Below are positions 26,691-34,704 of a DNA stretch of 64,000 nucleotides, piece after piece. The position numbers were made by a program, and so were the translations under genes. The stretch is from Halosimplex litoreum (GTDB taxonomy: Archaea > Halobacteriota > Halobacteria > Halobacteriales > Haloarculaceae): positions 3,161,836 to 3,225,835 of the forward strand of contig NZ_CP065856.1 in the NCBI RefSeq assembly GCF_016065055.1, read 5' to 3'. The stretch's first letter is position 1. Each line of letters opens with the position of its first letter. Under the pieces are notes generated by a model, which worked only from the letters and a program-made list of their open reading frames with translations, ran no database searches and was not told the origin of the DNA.

Positions 26691-26792
26691 CCGGCTCGAC
26701 GGCTCCGACTCACTCCCGTCCGCCGGAGCTTCGTCCGACCGGCGGCCGTCCGGTGCACCACCCTTTACTGTCCGAATCGCGTTGACGCGTGT

Positions 26793-27374
26793 ATGCCCCA
26801 CCACGCCGATAGCCCGGACGACGTCGACCGGAAGGAGATCGTCGCCGACCACAGCGAGGAACTGACGAGCAACTGGGAGCGCGCGCTCGAAGACATGCAG
26901 GCGATGGCCGAGGACCGCGAGAAGCAGGGCTACGAGACGCTGGCGATCCCCGCGGGCGACACGACGACGCTGTCGCCCTCGATGGGCGACGACGACGCCT
27001 GGGGGCTCTCGTACGTCGTCCCGAACAACTTCGCCGAGGAGTTCGAGACGCTGTTCGAGACGTTCACCCTCGACGAGACGGGCGTCTACCAGATGGAGGC
27101 CGGCGGGTTCGTCTTCGTCGTGACCGAGTGCATCGACCACGACGCGGAGGTCGTGATCTTCGTCGCCGGGTCGTACGACATGCGCTTCTCGGCCGGTCTC
27201 GTCCGCACCGCCGTCGAACGCGGGGCGATGCACACCCACGTCAAGACCCTCGACGGCACGCTCCTGGGCACGTTCGACCACGACGACCCCGCCGACTTCT
27301 TCCCCGAACCCGAGCAGTTCTACGCCTACGACATCACCGAGAGCGACGACCCCGAGCGCCGCTCGGACCGATAG
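26793..27374 (+). CDS. Conserved hypothetical acidic cytoplasmic protein
   Basis: A 193-residue soluble acidic protein. The N-terminal 60 residues look helical (ELTSNWERALEDMQAMAEDREKQGY). The rest appears to be an alpha/beta domain with strands VFVVTECID and VVIFVAGSYD and a histidine-containing AMHTHVKTLDG. It has no signal peptide or membrane span. I recognise it only as a haloarchaeal conserved protein without an assigned function. The ATG at 26793 is the first in frame and the composition is typical from there on. Confidence 0.7.
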   Translation: MPHHADSPDDVDRKEIVADHSEELTSNWERALEDMQAMAEDREKQGYETLAIPAGDTTTLSPSMGDDDAWGLSYVVPNNFAEEFETLFETFTLDETGVYQMEAGGFVFVVTECIDHDAEVVIFVAGSYDMRFSAGLVRTAVERGAMHTHVKTLDGTLLGTFDHDDPADFFPEPEQFYAYDITESDDPERRSDR

Positions 27375-27554
27375 TCGCGGCTCGTCCTTCCGGCGACGAT
27401 ACGTCGCTCTCTCCCGCCGACCACCGTCCGCCCGCACTCGACACACGCCCGAAAGCGTGTCACCATTTCTCGTGAAACTCAGTTCAGTAACTTCGCCTAC
27501 AGAAATGTATTTCAGATTACCTTTACGGTGGTCCCCGGTGTAGGATCGGCTGTG

Positions 27555-27827
27555 ATGAGACAGAATCGTCCGCCGGTCGCTTCGGCCGGCCTGCCGACGC
27601 AGTACAGTCTGGCGCGCACCTTGCTGGTCTCGCTCGCGATGTCGCTGGCGGTCGCGGTCGGCGCCCTGGTGGTCATGTACCCCGGCGCGGCGGCGCTGGC
27701 GGTCGCGCTCGCGGCGGTCTCGTGGGCGCTGACGGCCGTGATCGTCCGTGTCCGACTGCGCCGCCGCCCGGTGACCCGCGTTCTGATGGTCCGGGTCCCG
27801 TTCACCGACATCCACGTCGAGGTCTGA
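27555..27827 (+). CDS. Small membrane protein, two spans
   Basis: A 90-residue protein with two hydrophobic segments (about 22-42 and 46-66), a basic loop (RVRLRRRPVTR) and a short beta-like tail. The ATG at 27555 was chosen because the upstream in-frame codons are atypical. No function can be inferred. Between it and the previous gene is an AT-richer gap of about 180 nt. Confidence 0.55.
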   Translation: MRQNRPPVASAGLPTQYSLARTLLVSLAMSLAVAVGALVVMYPGAAALAVALAAVSWALTAVIVRVRLRRRPVTRVLMVRVPFTDIHVEV

Positions 27828-27948
27828 ACCCCGCCCGCGCGCTCCGAACGGACTCTCCACGCTTCTCTCCTCCCTTCGTTTCGACGACCCGCGAGCCCCG
27901 CGGCCGGACCGTAACCGCTATTCCGCCGGAGGGGCGACGGACGAACGC

Positions 27949-28033
27949 GCGAGGGTGGCTGAGCTAGGCCAAAGGCGGCGGGCTTAAGACCCGCTCCCGT
28001 AGGGGTCCGTGGGTTCGAATCCCACCCCTCGCA
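27949..28033 (+). tRNA. tRNA-Leu (anticodon UAA)
   Basis: An 85-nt class II tRNA with a long variable arm. The acceptor stem GCGAGGG pairs with CCCTCGC at 28026-28032, with discriminator A. The anticodon stem GCGGG/CCCGC encloses the loop CTTAAGA, which gives anticodon UAA and reads UUA. The T-loop GGTTCGAATCC is canonical. CCA is not encoded. Decayed copies of its 3' 22 bases follow downstream. Confidence 0.93.
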
Positions 28034-28284
28034 CTCTGTCGCTCACACATCGTGAGCGACGAGTGCGTTCTGGGATTCGAGCCCTGCGAGTCGCAGCCCG
28101 CGCAGCGAAGCGAGCAGGACCGTCTCGCTCCGGTTCGAATCCCACCCCTCGCATGAGTGGTCGGCGCGTCCGCGCGCCGACCCGAATCGTCCGGGTGGCG
28201 ATTCGAAGCCTATCAGTCGCGCGCAGCGAACGGCGTGAGCGAGCACGTCTGATTTCGGTTCGAATCCCATCCCCCGCACTCTGT
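28034..28284 (+). repeat. Two tandem modules ending in tRNA-Leu 3' fragments
   Basis: GGTTCGAATCCCACCCCTCGC, the tRNA 3' end, recurs at 28133-28153 and in altered form at 28258-28279. Each copy is preceded by a similar 100-nt stretch with GATTCGA, AGTCGC, CGCGCAGCGAA and GCGAGCA. CACTCTGTCG follows both the true tRNA and the second copy. This looks like repeated integration or duplication at the tRNA 3' end. Open frames translated across it are not genes. Confidence 0.75.
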
Positions 28285-28387
28285 CGTACCCGACCAGTGA
28301 GCGACGAGTGAACGGGAACGATACGACCGGGCCGCTCGGCCCGGTACGACCCGAAAACGCTTGTACGGGTCGCTCGATCGCGCTGTC

Positions 28388-28864
28388 GTGGACCGACCCG
28401 TCGCGGCGAAAGCCGTGGTCGCGCTCGTCACCCTCGGTGGCGTCCTCGGAGCGCTGTCGGTGGTGAGCGGCGCCGTCGGACCGTGCAGCGACGACTTGGC
28501 GTTCCAGGGGCCGACGACCGAAGTCGAAGTCACGGTCGACACGGACGAGCGCGCCGTCGAAGTCACACACGTGGACGGTGACGTCCTGGCCGAGGAGTGG
28601 ACGCTGTCGGTCACCGCCGTCGTCTCCAGCGAAACGGGAACGACGAGCGAGTACGTCGCCGTGAACGCGAGCGATGGGCTCCCGTTCGAACCGAGGGGAT
28701 CGGCGAGGATCGAGAACGTGACGGTCGACGGGCGGCCGCTGTCGGACGGTGACGAGGTACGGGTCGTCTGGCGGGGACACGAGCGGCCGCTCCCCGACTA
28801 CTGTCTCGGGAGTCGCGGGAACGCGACCGCGCGGGTGACGCTGGCCCGCTCGACGGTCGGCTGA
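28388..28864 (+). CDS. Hypothetical secreted or membrane-anchored protein
   Basis: About 158 residues from a GTG at 28388. The N-terminal hydrophobic stretch (AKAVVALVTLGGVLGALSVVSG) can serve as a Sec signal or anchor. The rest is beta-rich, acidic and contains two cysteines (GPCSDD and DYCLGS) that could form a disulphide outside the cell. There are several N-glycosylation sequons such as NAS, NVT and NAT. A TTG at 28361 would add nine residues, so the start is uncertain. There is no family match that I recognise. Confidence 0.6.
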   Translation: MDRPVAAKAVVALVTLGGVLGALSVVSGAVGPCSDDLAFQGPTTEVEVTVDTDERAVEVTHVDGDVLAEEWTLSVTAVVSSETGTTSEYVAVNASDGLPFEPRGSARIENVTVDGRPLSDGDEVRVVWRGHERPLPDYCLGSRGNATARVTLARSTVG

Positions 28865-28940
28865 ACGCCGCGCACGGGGGTGACCGCCGCCGAGCCGCGA
28901 CACAACGGCCTTTTGCCGACCAGCGCCGTATCGAGGGGTA

Positions 28941-29456
28941 ATGACAGACGACACCCCGACCGAAGCGCGTGACGCCTTCGAGGCCCACGACGCCTTCGCC
29001 GCCGCCGAGGAGGGCTACCGGCTGACGACGACCGTCTTCGACACCCAGGTGACGGCGAGCGAGCGCGACGACTACGCGACGGACTTCCGGGTTCGCGTCG
29101 AGGTGCCGACGCTCCGGAGCGCGGCCGAGGACGGCGAGGTCGGCGAGGCAGTCCAGTCGGGGTGGCTCGACACGCTCGAGCGCCGGCTGGAGGACGCGCC
29201 GATGGCGACGCGGGCCTCGGTCGACCTCGAGGGGTTCGACGTGACGGTCGTCGACGGCACCGTCACGGTCACCTACGAGTTCGTCTTCGGCGACGCCGCT
29301 CGCGGGGTCGCGGTCGCGAAGACGTTCGTGGAGTACGTCGAGGGGACCTACGTCGAGGGCGTCGTCCCCGGCTACGACTACGGCGAACCGGTGACCGACC
29401 TGCTGAGCGCCGCGTCGACGGACGAGGACGGCGAGCGGGGCGGCACGCCGCTGTGA
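28941..29456 (+). CDS. Conserved hypothetical protein next to the chemotaxis island
   Basis: A 171-residue acidic protein with a helical N-terminus and an alternating strand-helix pattern (VTVVDGTVTVTYEFVFGD; TYVEGVVPGYDYG). It has no signal, spans or catalytic motif. It resembles a family of unknown function widespread in Halobacteria (DUF5813-like, from memory, low certainty). It converges with cheF with 15 nt between stop codons, so it is probably not part of the chemotaxis operon. Confidence 0.7.
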   Translation: MTDDTPTEARDAFEAHDAFAAAEEGYRLTTTVFDTQVTASERDDYATDFRVRVEVPTLRSAAEDGEVGEAVQSGWLDTLERRLEDAPMATRASVDLEGFDVTVVDGTVTVTYEFVFGDAARGVAVAKTFVEYVEGTYVEGVVPGYDYGEPVTDLLSAASTDEDGERGGTPL

Positions 29457-29471
29457 GAAGGGGGTGTTCCG

Positions 29472-30335
29472 CTACTGGTCGCTGATCACGTCGCTGGCGA
29501 TGTTGCGCCCTCGGGCTTTCAGGCGCACGTCGCGGCGGACGCGCTTCTCGCGGAGGATGCCCTCCTCGACGAGGCGGTCGAAGACTGTCTCGACGTCGTC
29601 GACCTCCAGCCCGACGAACTCGGGGATTTCGAACGGCGAGACGCCCGAATACAGCGCCATCAGGACCTCCATCTCCGTCTGGTCGAGGTCGGCGTCGGTG
29701 GCGTTCTGGAGCTCGCCCTGGCGGACGAGCGATTCGAGGATGGAGACGTGGCGGCTCGTCCCCGAGACGTACGTCTGGACGCTGGTACCCTCGTCGTCGG
29801 TGTGTTCGACTTCGAGGACGCGGCGCTCGTCGCCCCGGACCGTCCCCTCTCTGGCGTCGACGGCGCCCACGTCGTCGAGTTCGATCTCGACGAACTGGCC
29901 GCTCGCGACGCCCAGCCCGACCACGTCGGACTCGACGTTGATCCGTCCTTTCTCCCAGGCGGTGTCCCGGACGACCCCACCCTCGACGGCGGGGTGTTTG
30001 ACGAGGACGACCTCGCCGTCGAGCAGCGCGGTGTAGAGGTGTTCTTCGAACGCGTCGGCGTCGGTGGGCGCGATCAGGAACACGTCGGACCCGGTCTGGA
30101 CCGAGAAGTAGCCCGAGACGGCCGTCATCGCCTGGTTGGCGTTCTTGCGGTTCTTGACGGTGCTGACCTTCGCCAGGGCGATCTGTCGCTTGCCCTCGTT
30201 GCTGGCGAGGACGAGCCGCCTGTTCGACAGGAGGATGCGTCCGCTCAGCCACTCCAGGTCGTTGACCTTCCGGCCGCTCTTGACGACCTGGACGAACCGG
30301 CCCTGGGTGTCCGCCAGCGCGCGCTCGTCGCTCAC
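29472..30335 (-). CDS. cheF: CheF, adaptor between Che proteins and the archaellum
   Basis: A 287-residue archaeal chemotaxis protein of the DUF439/CheF family. It binds phosphorylated CheY and links it to the archaellum switch. The sequence shows the family's long beta-rich N-terminal domain and a C-terminal winged-helix-like segment (VGLEVDDVETVFDRLVEEGILREKRVRRD). It starts with GTG, which overlaps the stop of a 22-codon micro-ORF as GTGA. A GGAGGTGA ribosome site lies inside that micro-ORF. It is the last gene of the leftward che operon. Confidence 0.92.
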   Translation of the reverse strand: MSDERALADTQGRFVQVVKSGRKVNDLEWLSGRILLSNRRLVLASNEGKRQIALAKVSTVKNRKNANQAMTAVSGYFSVQTGSDVFLIAPTDADAFEEHLYTALLDGEVVLVKHPAVEGGVVRDTAWEKGRINVESDVVGLGVASGQFVEIELDDVGAVDAREGTVRGDERRVLEVEHTDDEGTSVQTYVSGTSRHVSILESLVRQGELQNATDADLDQTEMEVLMALYSGVSPFEIPEFVGLEVDDVETVFDRLVEEGILREKRVRRDVRLKARGRNIASDVISDQ

Positions 30336-30400
30336 GGGTAGTCACCTCCCGCGTCTCGGGCGAGACCGGGCGGCGTCGCCAGTGCGCCAGCGTCGGTCAT
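30332..30400 (-). CDS. 22-residue bridging micro-ORF between the HEAT gene and cheF
   Basis: ATG at 30400-30398 overlaps the HEAT-gene stop as ATGA. The 22-codon frame (MTDAGALATPPGLARDAGGD, Tyr, Pro) ends in TGA at 30334-30332, which overlaps the cheF GTG as GTGA. It fills the only gap between the two genes exactly and contains the cheF ribosome site GGAGGTGA. It may serve translational coupling, and the peptide itself may be irrelevant. Confidence 0.4.
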   Translation of the reverse strand: MTDAGALATPPGLARDAGGDYP

Positions 30401-31623
30401 CCCCGACCACCGAGTTTCGAGATGGCCGAGAAGGCTCGCTTTCGGATCTCTTCCGATTCGGTCTCGTCGAGCAGCGCGTCGATGCGCTGGCGGGCGCGCT
30501 CGCCGCCGACCTTGCCGAGGGTGAAGACGGCCTGGGCGCGAGCCGAAGTCGGAGCGTCCGCGTCGTCGACGAGGGCGAGCAGGCGGTCCTCGACGGCGTC
30601 GCCGCCGAGTTCGGCGAGACTCGTCGCCGCGAACTGGCCCGTCATCTGGTCGTCGGCCGACAGCGCGTCGACGAGCGCGTCGACGACGCGGTCTCGCTCT
30701 TCGGCCTCGGTGACGCGACCCAGCAGCCACGCGGTGTTGCGCTGTTGGGCGGCCTGTCGGCTCTCCTCCAGTATCTCCACGAGCGGGACGACGACGTTGC
30801 GGTCGTCGGTCTCGCTGAGCTGCTCGACGACGGTCTCGCGGATCTCGTGGCTCTGCTGGGTGGGCACGTTCGCGAGCAACTCGACCAGCGAGTAGACGGC
30901 GGTCCGGCGGACGGTCGGGGAGTCGTCGGTCAGCGAGGCGACGAGGTACTCGACGGGCTGGGCGTTCGGGAAGTTGCCGAACGCGCCGACGGCCACCCGT
31001 CGCACTCGTTCGTCGCCGTCCTCGTAGAGCGGGAGCAGGGCCGACAGCGCCTGCCGGTTGCCGATCGACCCCAGCGCTTCGGCGGCCTCCCGACGGACCT
31101 TCGGGTTCGCGTCCGTCAGCAGCCCCTCCAGGCCGTCCGTCGCCCGCGAGTCGGCGACCTGGCCGCAGGCGCGAGCGGCGCGGGCTCGCACGCGCGGGTC
31201 GGAGTCGTCGAACCGTTCGACGAGTTTCGGGACTGCCTCGGTCTCTTCGAGGGCGCCCAGGCCGTTGGCGGCGGCCATCCGGAGTTCCGGCACGCCGGCG
31301 TCCAGTGCCTTCGCGAACGCCTGGGCTTTCATCCAGTCGGCGCCGTCGCCCATGTCGACGCCGGCCATCTCCGCGATCAGCTGTTCGATGGCGTCGCCCC
31401 CGAGCTGGTCGAGCGAGTCGACCGCGGCGGCGGTCACCGCGGCGCTGTCGTCGTCGCTCGCGACGCTCACGAGGGCGTTGACCACGTCCGCGCGGTCGTC
31501 GTGCTCGTCGAAGTTGCCGAGCAGTTCGGCGGCGCGGGCGCGCAGCTCCGGCTTGTCGCTGCGGCGCATGACGCCGATGAGCTGCTGTACGTCGCCGTCG
31601 CGTTCGAGCTGGTAGAGTGACAT
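30397..31623 (-). CDS. HEAT-repeat chemotaxis accessory protein
   Basis: A 408-residue protein built almost wholly of PBS-lyase-type HEAT repeats (recurring VRARAARACGQVAD and VRREAAEALGSIG units about 30 residues apart). In Halobacterium salinarum a HEAT-repeat protein encoded next to CheF binds CheF and takes part in taxis signalling; this gene sits in the same place. It overlaps cheR by 1 nt upstream and the micro-ORF by ATGA downstream. The solenoid has no catalytic residues, so a scaffold role is likely. Confidence 0.88.
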   Translation of the reverse strand: MSLYQLERDGDVQQLIGVMRRSDKPELRARAAELLGNFDEHDDRADVVNALVSVASDDDSAAVTAAAVDSLDQLGGDAIEQLIAEMAGVDMGDGADWMKAQAFAKALDAGVPELRMAAANGLGALEETEAVPKLVERFDDSDPRVRARAARACGQVADSRATDGLEGLLTDANPKVRREAAEALGSIGNRQALSALLPLYEDGDERVRRVAVGAFGNFPNAQPVEYLVASLTDDSPTVRRTAVYSLVELLANVPTQQSHEIRETVVEQLSETDDRNVVVPLVEILEESRQAAQQRNTAWLLGRVTEAEERDRVVDALVDALSADDQMTGQFAATSLAELGGDAVEDRLLALVDDADAPTSARAQAVFTLGKVGGERARQRIDALLDETESEEIRKRAFSAISKLGGRG

Positions 31624-32432
31624 CAGGCGCGTCTGTAGATGCGGTGTTTCTTCTCGACCGGGTCGTAGCGGTCGCGGAACTCCGCGGGCAGGGTCTCGGT
31701 CATGCCGATCATCAGGTAGCCCGCCTCGGTCAGCGACCCGGTGATCGTCTCGAAGATGGGGACTTTGTAGTCGGCGTCGATGTAGATGAGCAGGTTCCGA
31801 CAGCACACCAGGTCGAAGTCCCGTTTCTCGGGCCCGCGGATGAGGTCGTGGCGCTCGAAGTCGACGAGGTCCGACACGCGGTCGGTGACGGTGAACACGT
31901 CGCCCTCGCGGTCGACGTACGGCTCGGTGGCCGAGAGGGGTTCGAGCTCCGCCGCGATATCGGTCGTCTGGGACGTCTCGTAGCGGCCGGCGCGGGCCGT
32001 CCGGAGGATGTCGCGGTTGATGTCGGTGCCGAGGATCTCGACCCGTCGGGCGTCGATCTCCTCGTCGTCGAGCGCGAGCATCGCGATCGAGTACGGCTCG
32101 CGCCCGTCCGCGCAGGGGGCGCTCCAGACGGAGACTCGCCGCTGTTCGGCGGTCAGATCGCGGAGGACGCCTCGCAGCGACTCCCAGGCCTCGGGGTTGC
32201 GAAAGAAGCCGGTGACGTTGATCGACAGCGAGTCGAGCAGTTGCTCGCGCTCGCCCTCGTCGTCCTCCAGCAGTCGCTGGTACGGTCGGTAGCTGTCGGT
32301 GTCGGTGCGGCGCATCCGGGCGTTGATCCGCCGGTCGAGGTAGGCGTCGTTGTAGAACCCCGACTCGAAGTCCAGTTCGCGTTCGATGTAGCTCAACAGC
32401 TCGTCGAACTCGGGGCCGCGCTCCTGTCTCAT
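31623..32432 (-). CDS. cheR: CheR, transducer methyltransferase
   Basis: A 269-residue protein that methylates glutamates on transducers using SAM. The N-terminal helical domain (FYNDAYLDRRINARMRR) is followed by the SAM-binding domain with VSVWSAPCADGREPYSIAM, LGTDINRDIL and DLVCCRNLLIYI. All are standard CheR motifs. Its ATG overlaps the stop of a 15-codon micro-ORF as ATGA, and its stop overlaps the HEAT-gene start by 1 nt. It antagonises CheB in adaptation. Confidence 0.95.
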   Translation of the reverse strand: MRQERGPEFDELLSYIERELDFESGFYNDAYLDRRINARMRRTDTDSYRPYQRLLEDDEGEREQLLDSLSINVTGFFRNPEAWESLRGVLRDLTAEQRRVSVWSAPCADGREPYSIAMLALDDEEIDARRVEILGTDINRDILRTARAGRYETSQTTDIAAELEPLSATEPYVDREGDVFTVTDRVSDLVDFERHDLIRGPEKRDFDLVCCRNLLIYIDADYKVPIFETITGSLTEAGYLMIGMTETLPAEFRDRYDPVEKKHRIYRRA

Positions 32433-32476
32433 CGTACTCTCCGGTCTCCGTCGACCAGTTCTCGCCCCAGCGTCAT
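32429..32476 (-). CDS. 15-residue bridging micro-ORF between cheA and cheR
   Basis: ATG at 32476-32474 overlaps the cheA stop as TGATG. The 15-codon frame (MTLGRELVDGDRRVR) ends in TGA at 32431-32429 and overlaps the cheR ATG as ATGA. It fills the gap between the two genes exactly. The same arrangement occurs between the HEAT gene and cheF and between arlH and arlI, which suggests a coupling relay rather than chance. Confidence 0.4.
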   Translation of the reverse strand: MTLGRELVDGDRRVR

Positions 32477-34704
32477 CAAAGCGTCACCACGTCGAGGATG
32501 TGGACGATGTTTCCGTCGCCCAGCACGGCCGTCCCGCTGAGGCCGGGCGTCCCGCTGAGGATCCCCTCCAGCGGCTTGACGACGACCTCCTCCTGGCTGT
32601 TCACTTGGTCGCAACGCAGCGCTACCTGCCGTTCGGATTCGCGGATCCGGACGAGCATGCCCTCGTCGCCACCTGCACCGCCCGCCCCCGTGCCGGCACC
32701 GGCGACCGCCGGGCCAGCGTCGTCTGCCTCGGTCGGTCCGCCCGCGATCTCGGCGCGCTCACCGGTCGCCTCCGTCGGCTCGCCACCGTCGGTTGCGGCC
32801 GTTTCGGCTCCTTCGGCGTCGGCGGTGGCGTGCGTGCCGGGCACGTCGAAGCGCTCGGCGAGGTCGACGACGGGGTAGATGTCGTCGTTGTGCTTGATCA
32901 CGTCGTTGCCGTTGATCTGCTTGACGGCGGAGGTGCGGGTGATCTCGTCGACGTTTTTCAGTGGGACGCCGTACTCCTCGTCGCCGACCTCGACGAAGAG
33001 GACTTTGACGATCGCCATCGTCACCGGGAGGCGCAGCGAGACCGTCGTCCCCTCGCCGGGGTCGGAGTCGACGCTGACCGAGCCGTCGAGCTGCGTGACG
33101 GTGTCGTGGACTACGTCCATGCCGACGCCGCGGCCGCTGGTGTCGGTCACCTCGTCGGCCGTCGAGAAGCCTGGGTGGAAGACCAGGTCGTAGATCGCCG
33201 AGTCGTTCATGGCCTCGATCTCGTCCGAAGAGCGGACGCCCTTCTCGATGGCCTTGCGCTTGATGCCGTCCACGTCGAGACCGGCTCCGTCGTCCTCGAC
33301 CTCGATGATGACGTGGTCCCGCTCGCGCGAGGCGCGCAGTTCGACCTGTCCGGTCGGGTCCTTCCCGGCCGCCTCGCGCTCGGCGGGCGGTTCGATCCCG
33401 TGGTCGAGCGCGTTGCGGATGATGTGCATCAGCGGGTCGGAGATCTCGGTGAGGATCGTCCTGTCGAGCTCGATGTCCTCGCCCTCGATAGTGAACTCGA
33501 CGTCCTTGTCGAGCTCCCGGGAGAGGTCCCGGACCATCCGCGGGAACTTGCCGACGACCTTCTTCAGCGGGATGAGCCGCATGTCCATCACCGTGTTCTG
33601 GAGGTTCGCCGTGATCTTGTCGAGTTCGTTGAGATTCTCCGAGGCGCCCGCCAGGTCGTCGGTCTCGACGGCCCGGCGCAGTTTGATACGGCTGGTGACC
33701 AGCTGCTCGACCAGCCCGTGCAGGTCGTCGAGCTGGTCGACGTCGACGCGAACGGACTTGATCTCGTCGACGTGTGCGCCGTCGTCGCCTCCCGACGCGG
33801 TCGGCTGAGCGCCGCCGGTGGCGTCGGGGCCTCCGGGCGCACCCGTGTCGGCGTCGACACCGGTGTCGTCCGCGCCGTTTTCGTCCCCGGCGTCCAGCGC
33901 GTCGGTCACGTCGACCACGTCCGCGTCCTCGACGGCGCCGATGGCGTCGAGTTCCGCCGCCGCGGCGTCGGCGTCGGGCGCGTCGAGCGCGAGCGCGAAG
34001 GTGTCCTCGAACTCGCCGTCTTCGATCCCCTCGCGGTCGGGGTCGGCGTCGAGCAGGTCGAAGGTGTCGGTGATGCGGTCGAGCGCGAGCATCGCGTCGA
34101 CGCCGAGCATGTCGCCCTCGCCGACCGACACGTCCGCTTGGACGACCCGGCCCTCGGCGTCGCCGGCCGACACGTCGAAGCTCTCGACCGCCGCGGCGGC
34201 GGCGGCGCCGTCCGCGGCACCTGCGTGGGCGGTTTCGCCGTCGCTGGCACCGCTCGTACCCTCGCTCCCTGCGTCGACACCGCCGGCGGCCGGGTCGGGC
34301 GCCTCGCCGGACTCGGCGTCGAAGTCGCTCTCCTCCATGACGGCGCGCAACTGCGCGACCATCTCGTCGGTGTCGGTGGTCGACTCGCCCTCGCTCTCGA
34401 TCTCGCGGACGATGACCTCGATCATGTCCACGCCCGCGAAGATGAGATCCATCCGCTCGGGGGTGACCGCCATCTCGTCCTGGCGCATCGCGTCGAGCAG
34501 GTCCTCGATGGCGTGGGCCAGGTTGCTGGCGTCCTCGAACCCCATCGCGCCGAAGTTGCCCTTCAGCGTGTGGGCCGTCCGGAAGATCTGGTCCATCGCG
34601 GCCTGGTCGTCCGGGTCGCTCTCCAGGTCGAGCAGCGAGTTGTTCAGGTCGGTGATCGCTTCCTCACTCTCTCGGATAAACGCGTCAAGATACTGGTCGT
34701 CCAT
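32476..34704 (-). CDS. cheA: CheA, chemotaxis histidine kinase
   Basis: A 742-residue protein. The HPt domain carries phospho-accepting His45 (TAHTLKGN). A long acidic linker follows (about 110-310). The dimerisation helices start at KSVRVDVDQLDDLHGLVEQL. The ATPase domain has HIIRNALDHGIEPPAER, EVEDDGAGLD and GRGVGMDVV. The C-terminal CheW-like domain is split by an Ala/Gly/Glu-rich insert of about 70 residues before GMLVRIRESERQVALRC. It abuts cheB and phosphorylates CheY and CheB. Confidence 0.95.
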   Translation of the reverse strand: MDDQYLDAFIRESEEAITDLNNSLLDLESDPDDQAAMDQIFRTAHTLKGNFGAMGFEDASNLAHAIEDLLDAMRQDEMAVTPERMDLIFAGVDMIEVIVREIESEGESTTDTDEMVAQLRAVMEESDFDAESGEAPDPAAGGVDAGSEGTSGASDGETAHAGAADGAAAAAAVESFDVSAGDAEGRVVQADVSVGEGDMLGVDAMLALDRITDTFDLLDADPDREGIEDGEFEDTFALALDAPDADAAAAELDAIGAVEDADVVDVTDALDAGDENGADDTGVDADTGAPGGPDATGGAQPTASGGDDGAHVDEIKSVRVDVDQLDDLHGLVEQLVTSRIKLRRAVETDDLAGASENLNELDKITANLQNTVMDMRLIPLKKVVGKFPRMVRDLSRELDKDVEFTIEGEDIELDRTILTEISDPLMHIIRNALDHGIEPPAEREAAGKDPTGQVELRASRERDHVIIEVEDDGAGLDVDGIKRKAIEKGVRSSDEIEAMNDSAIYDLVFHPGFSTADEVTDTSGRGVGMDVVHDTVTQLDGSVSVDSDPGEGTTVSLRLPVTMAIVKVLFVEVGDEEYGVPLKNVDEITRTSAVKQINGNDVIKHNDDIYPVVDLAERFDVPGTHATADAEGAETAATDGGEPTEATGERAEIAGGPTEADDAGPAVAGAGTGAGGAGGDEGMLVRIRESERQVALRCDQVNSQEEVVVKPLEGILSGTPGLSGTAVLGDGNIVHILDVVTL

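Noticed and set aside
28043-28954. A minus-strand frame across the tRNA-Leu repeats and the secreted protein gene
   Set aside because: It is translated from tRNA 3' fragments and antisense DNA. Such frames recur as spurious annotations near haloarchaeal tRNA genes.
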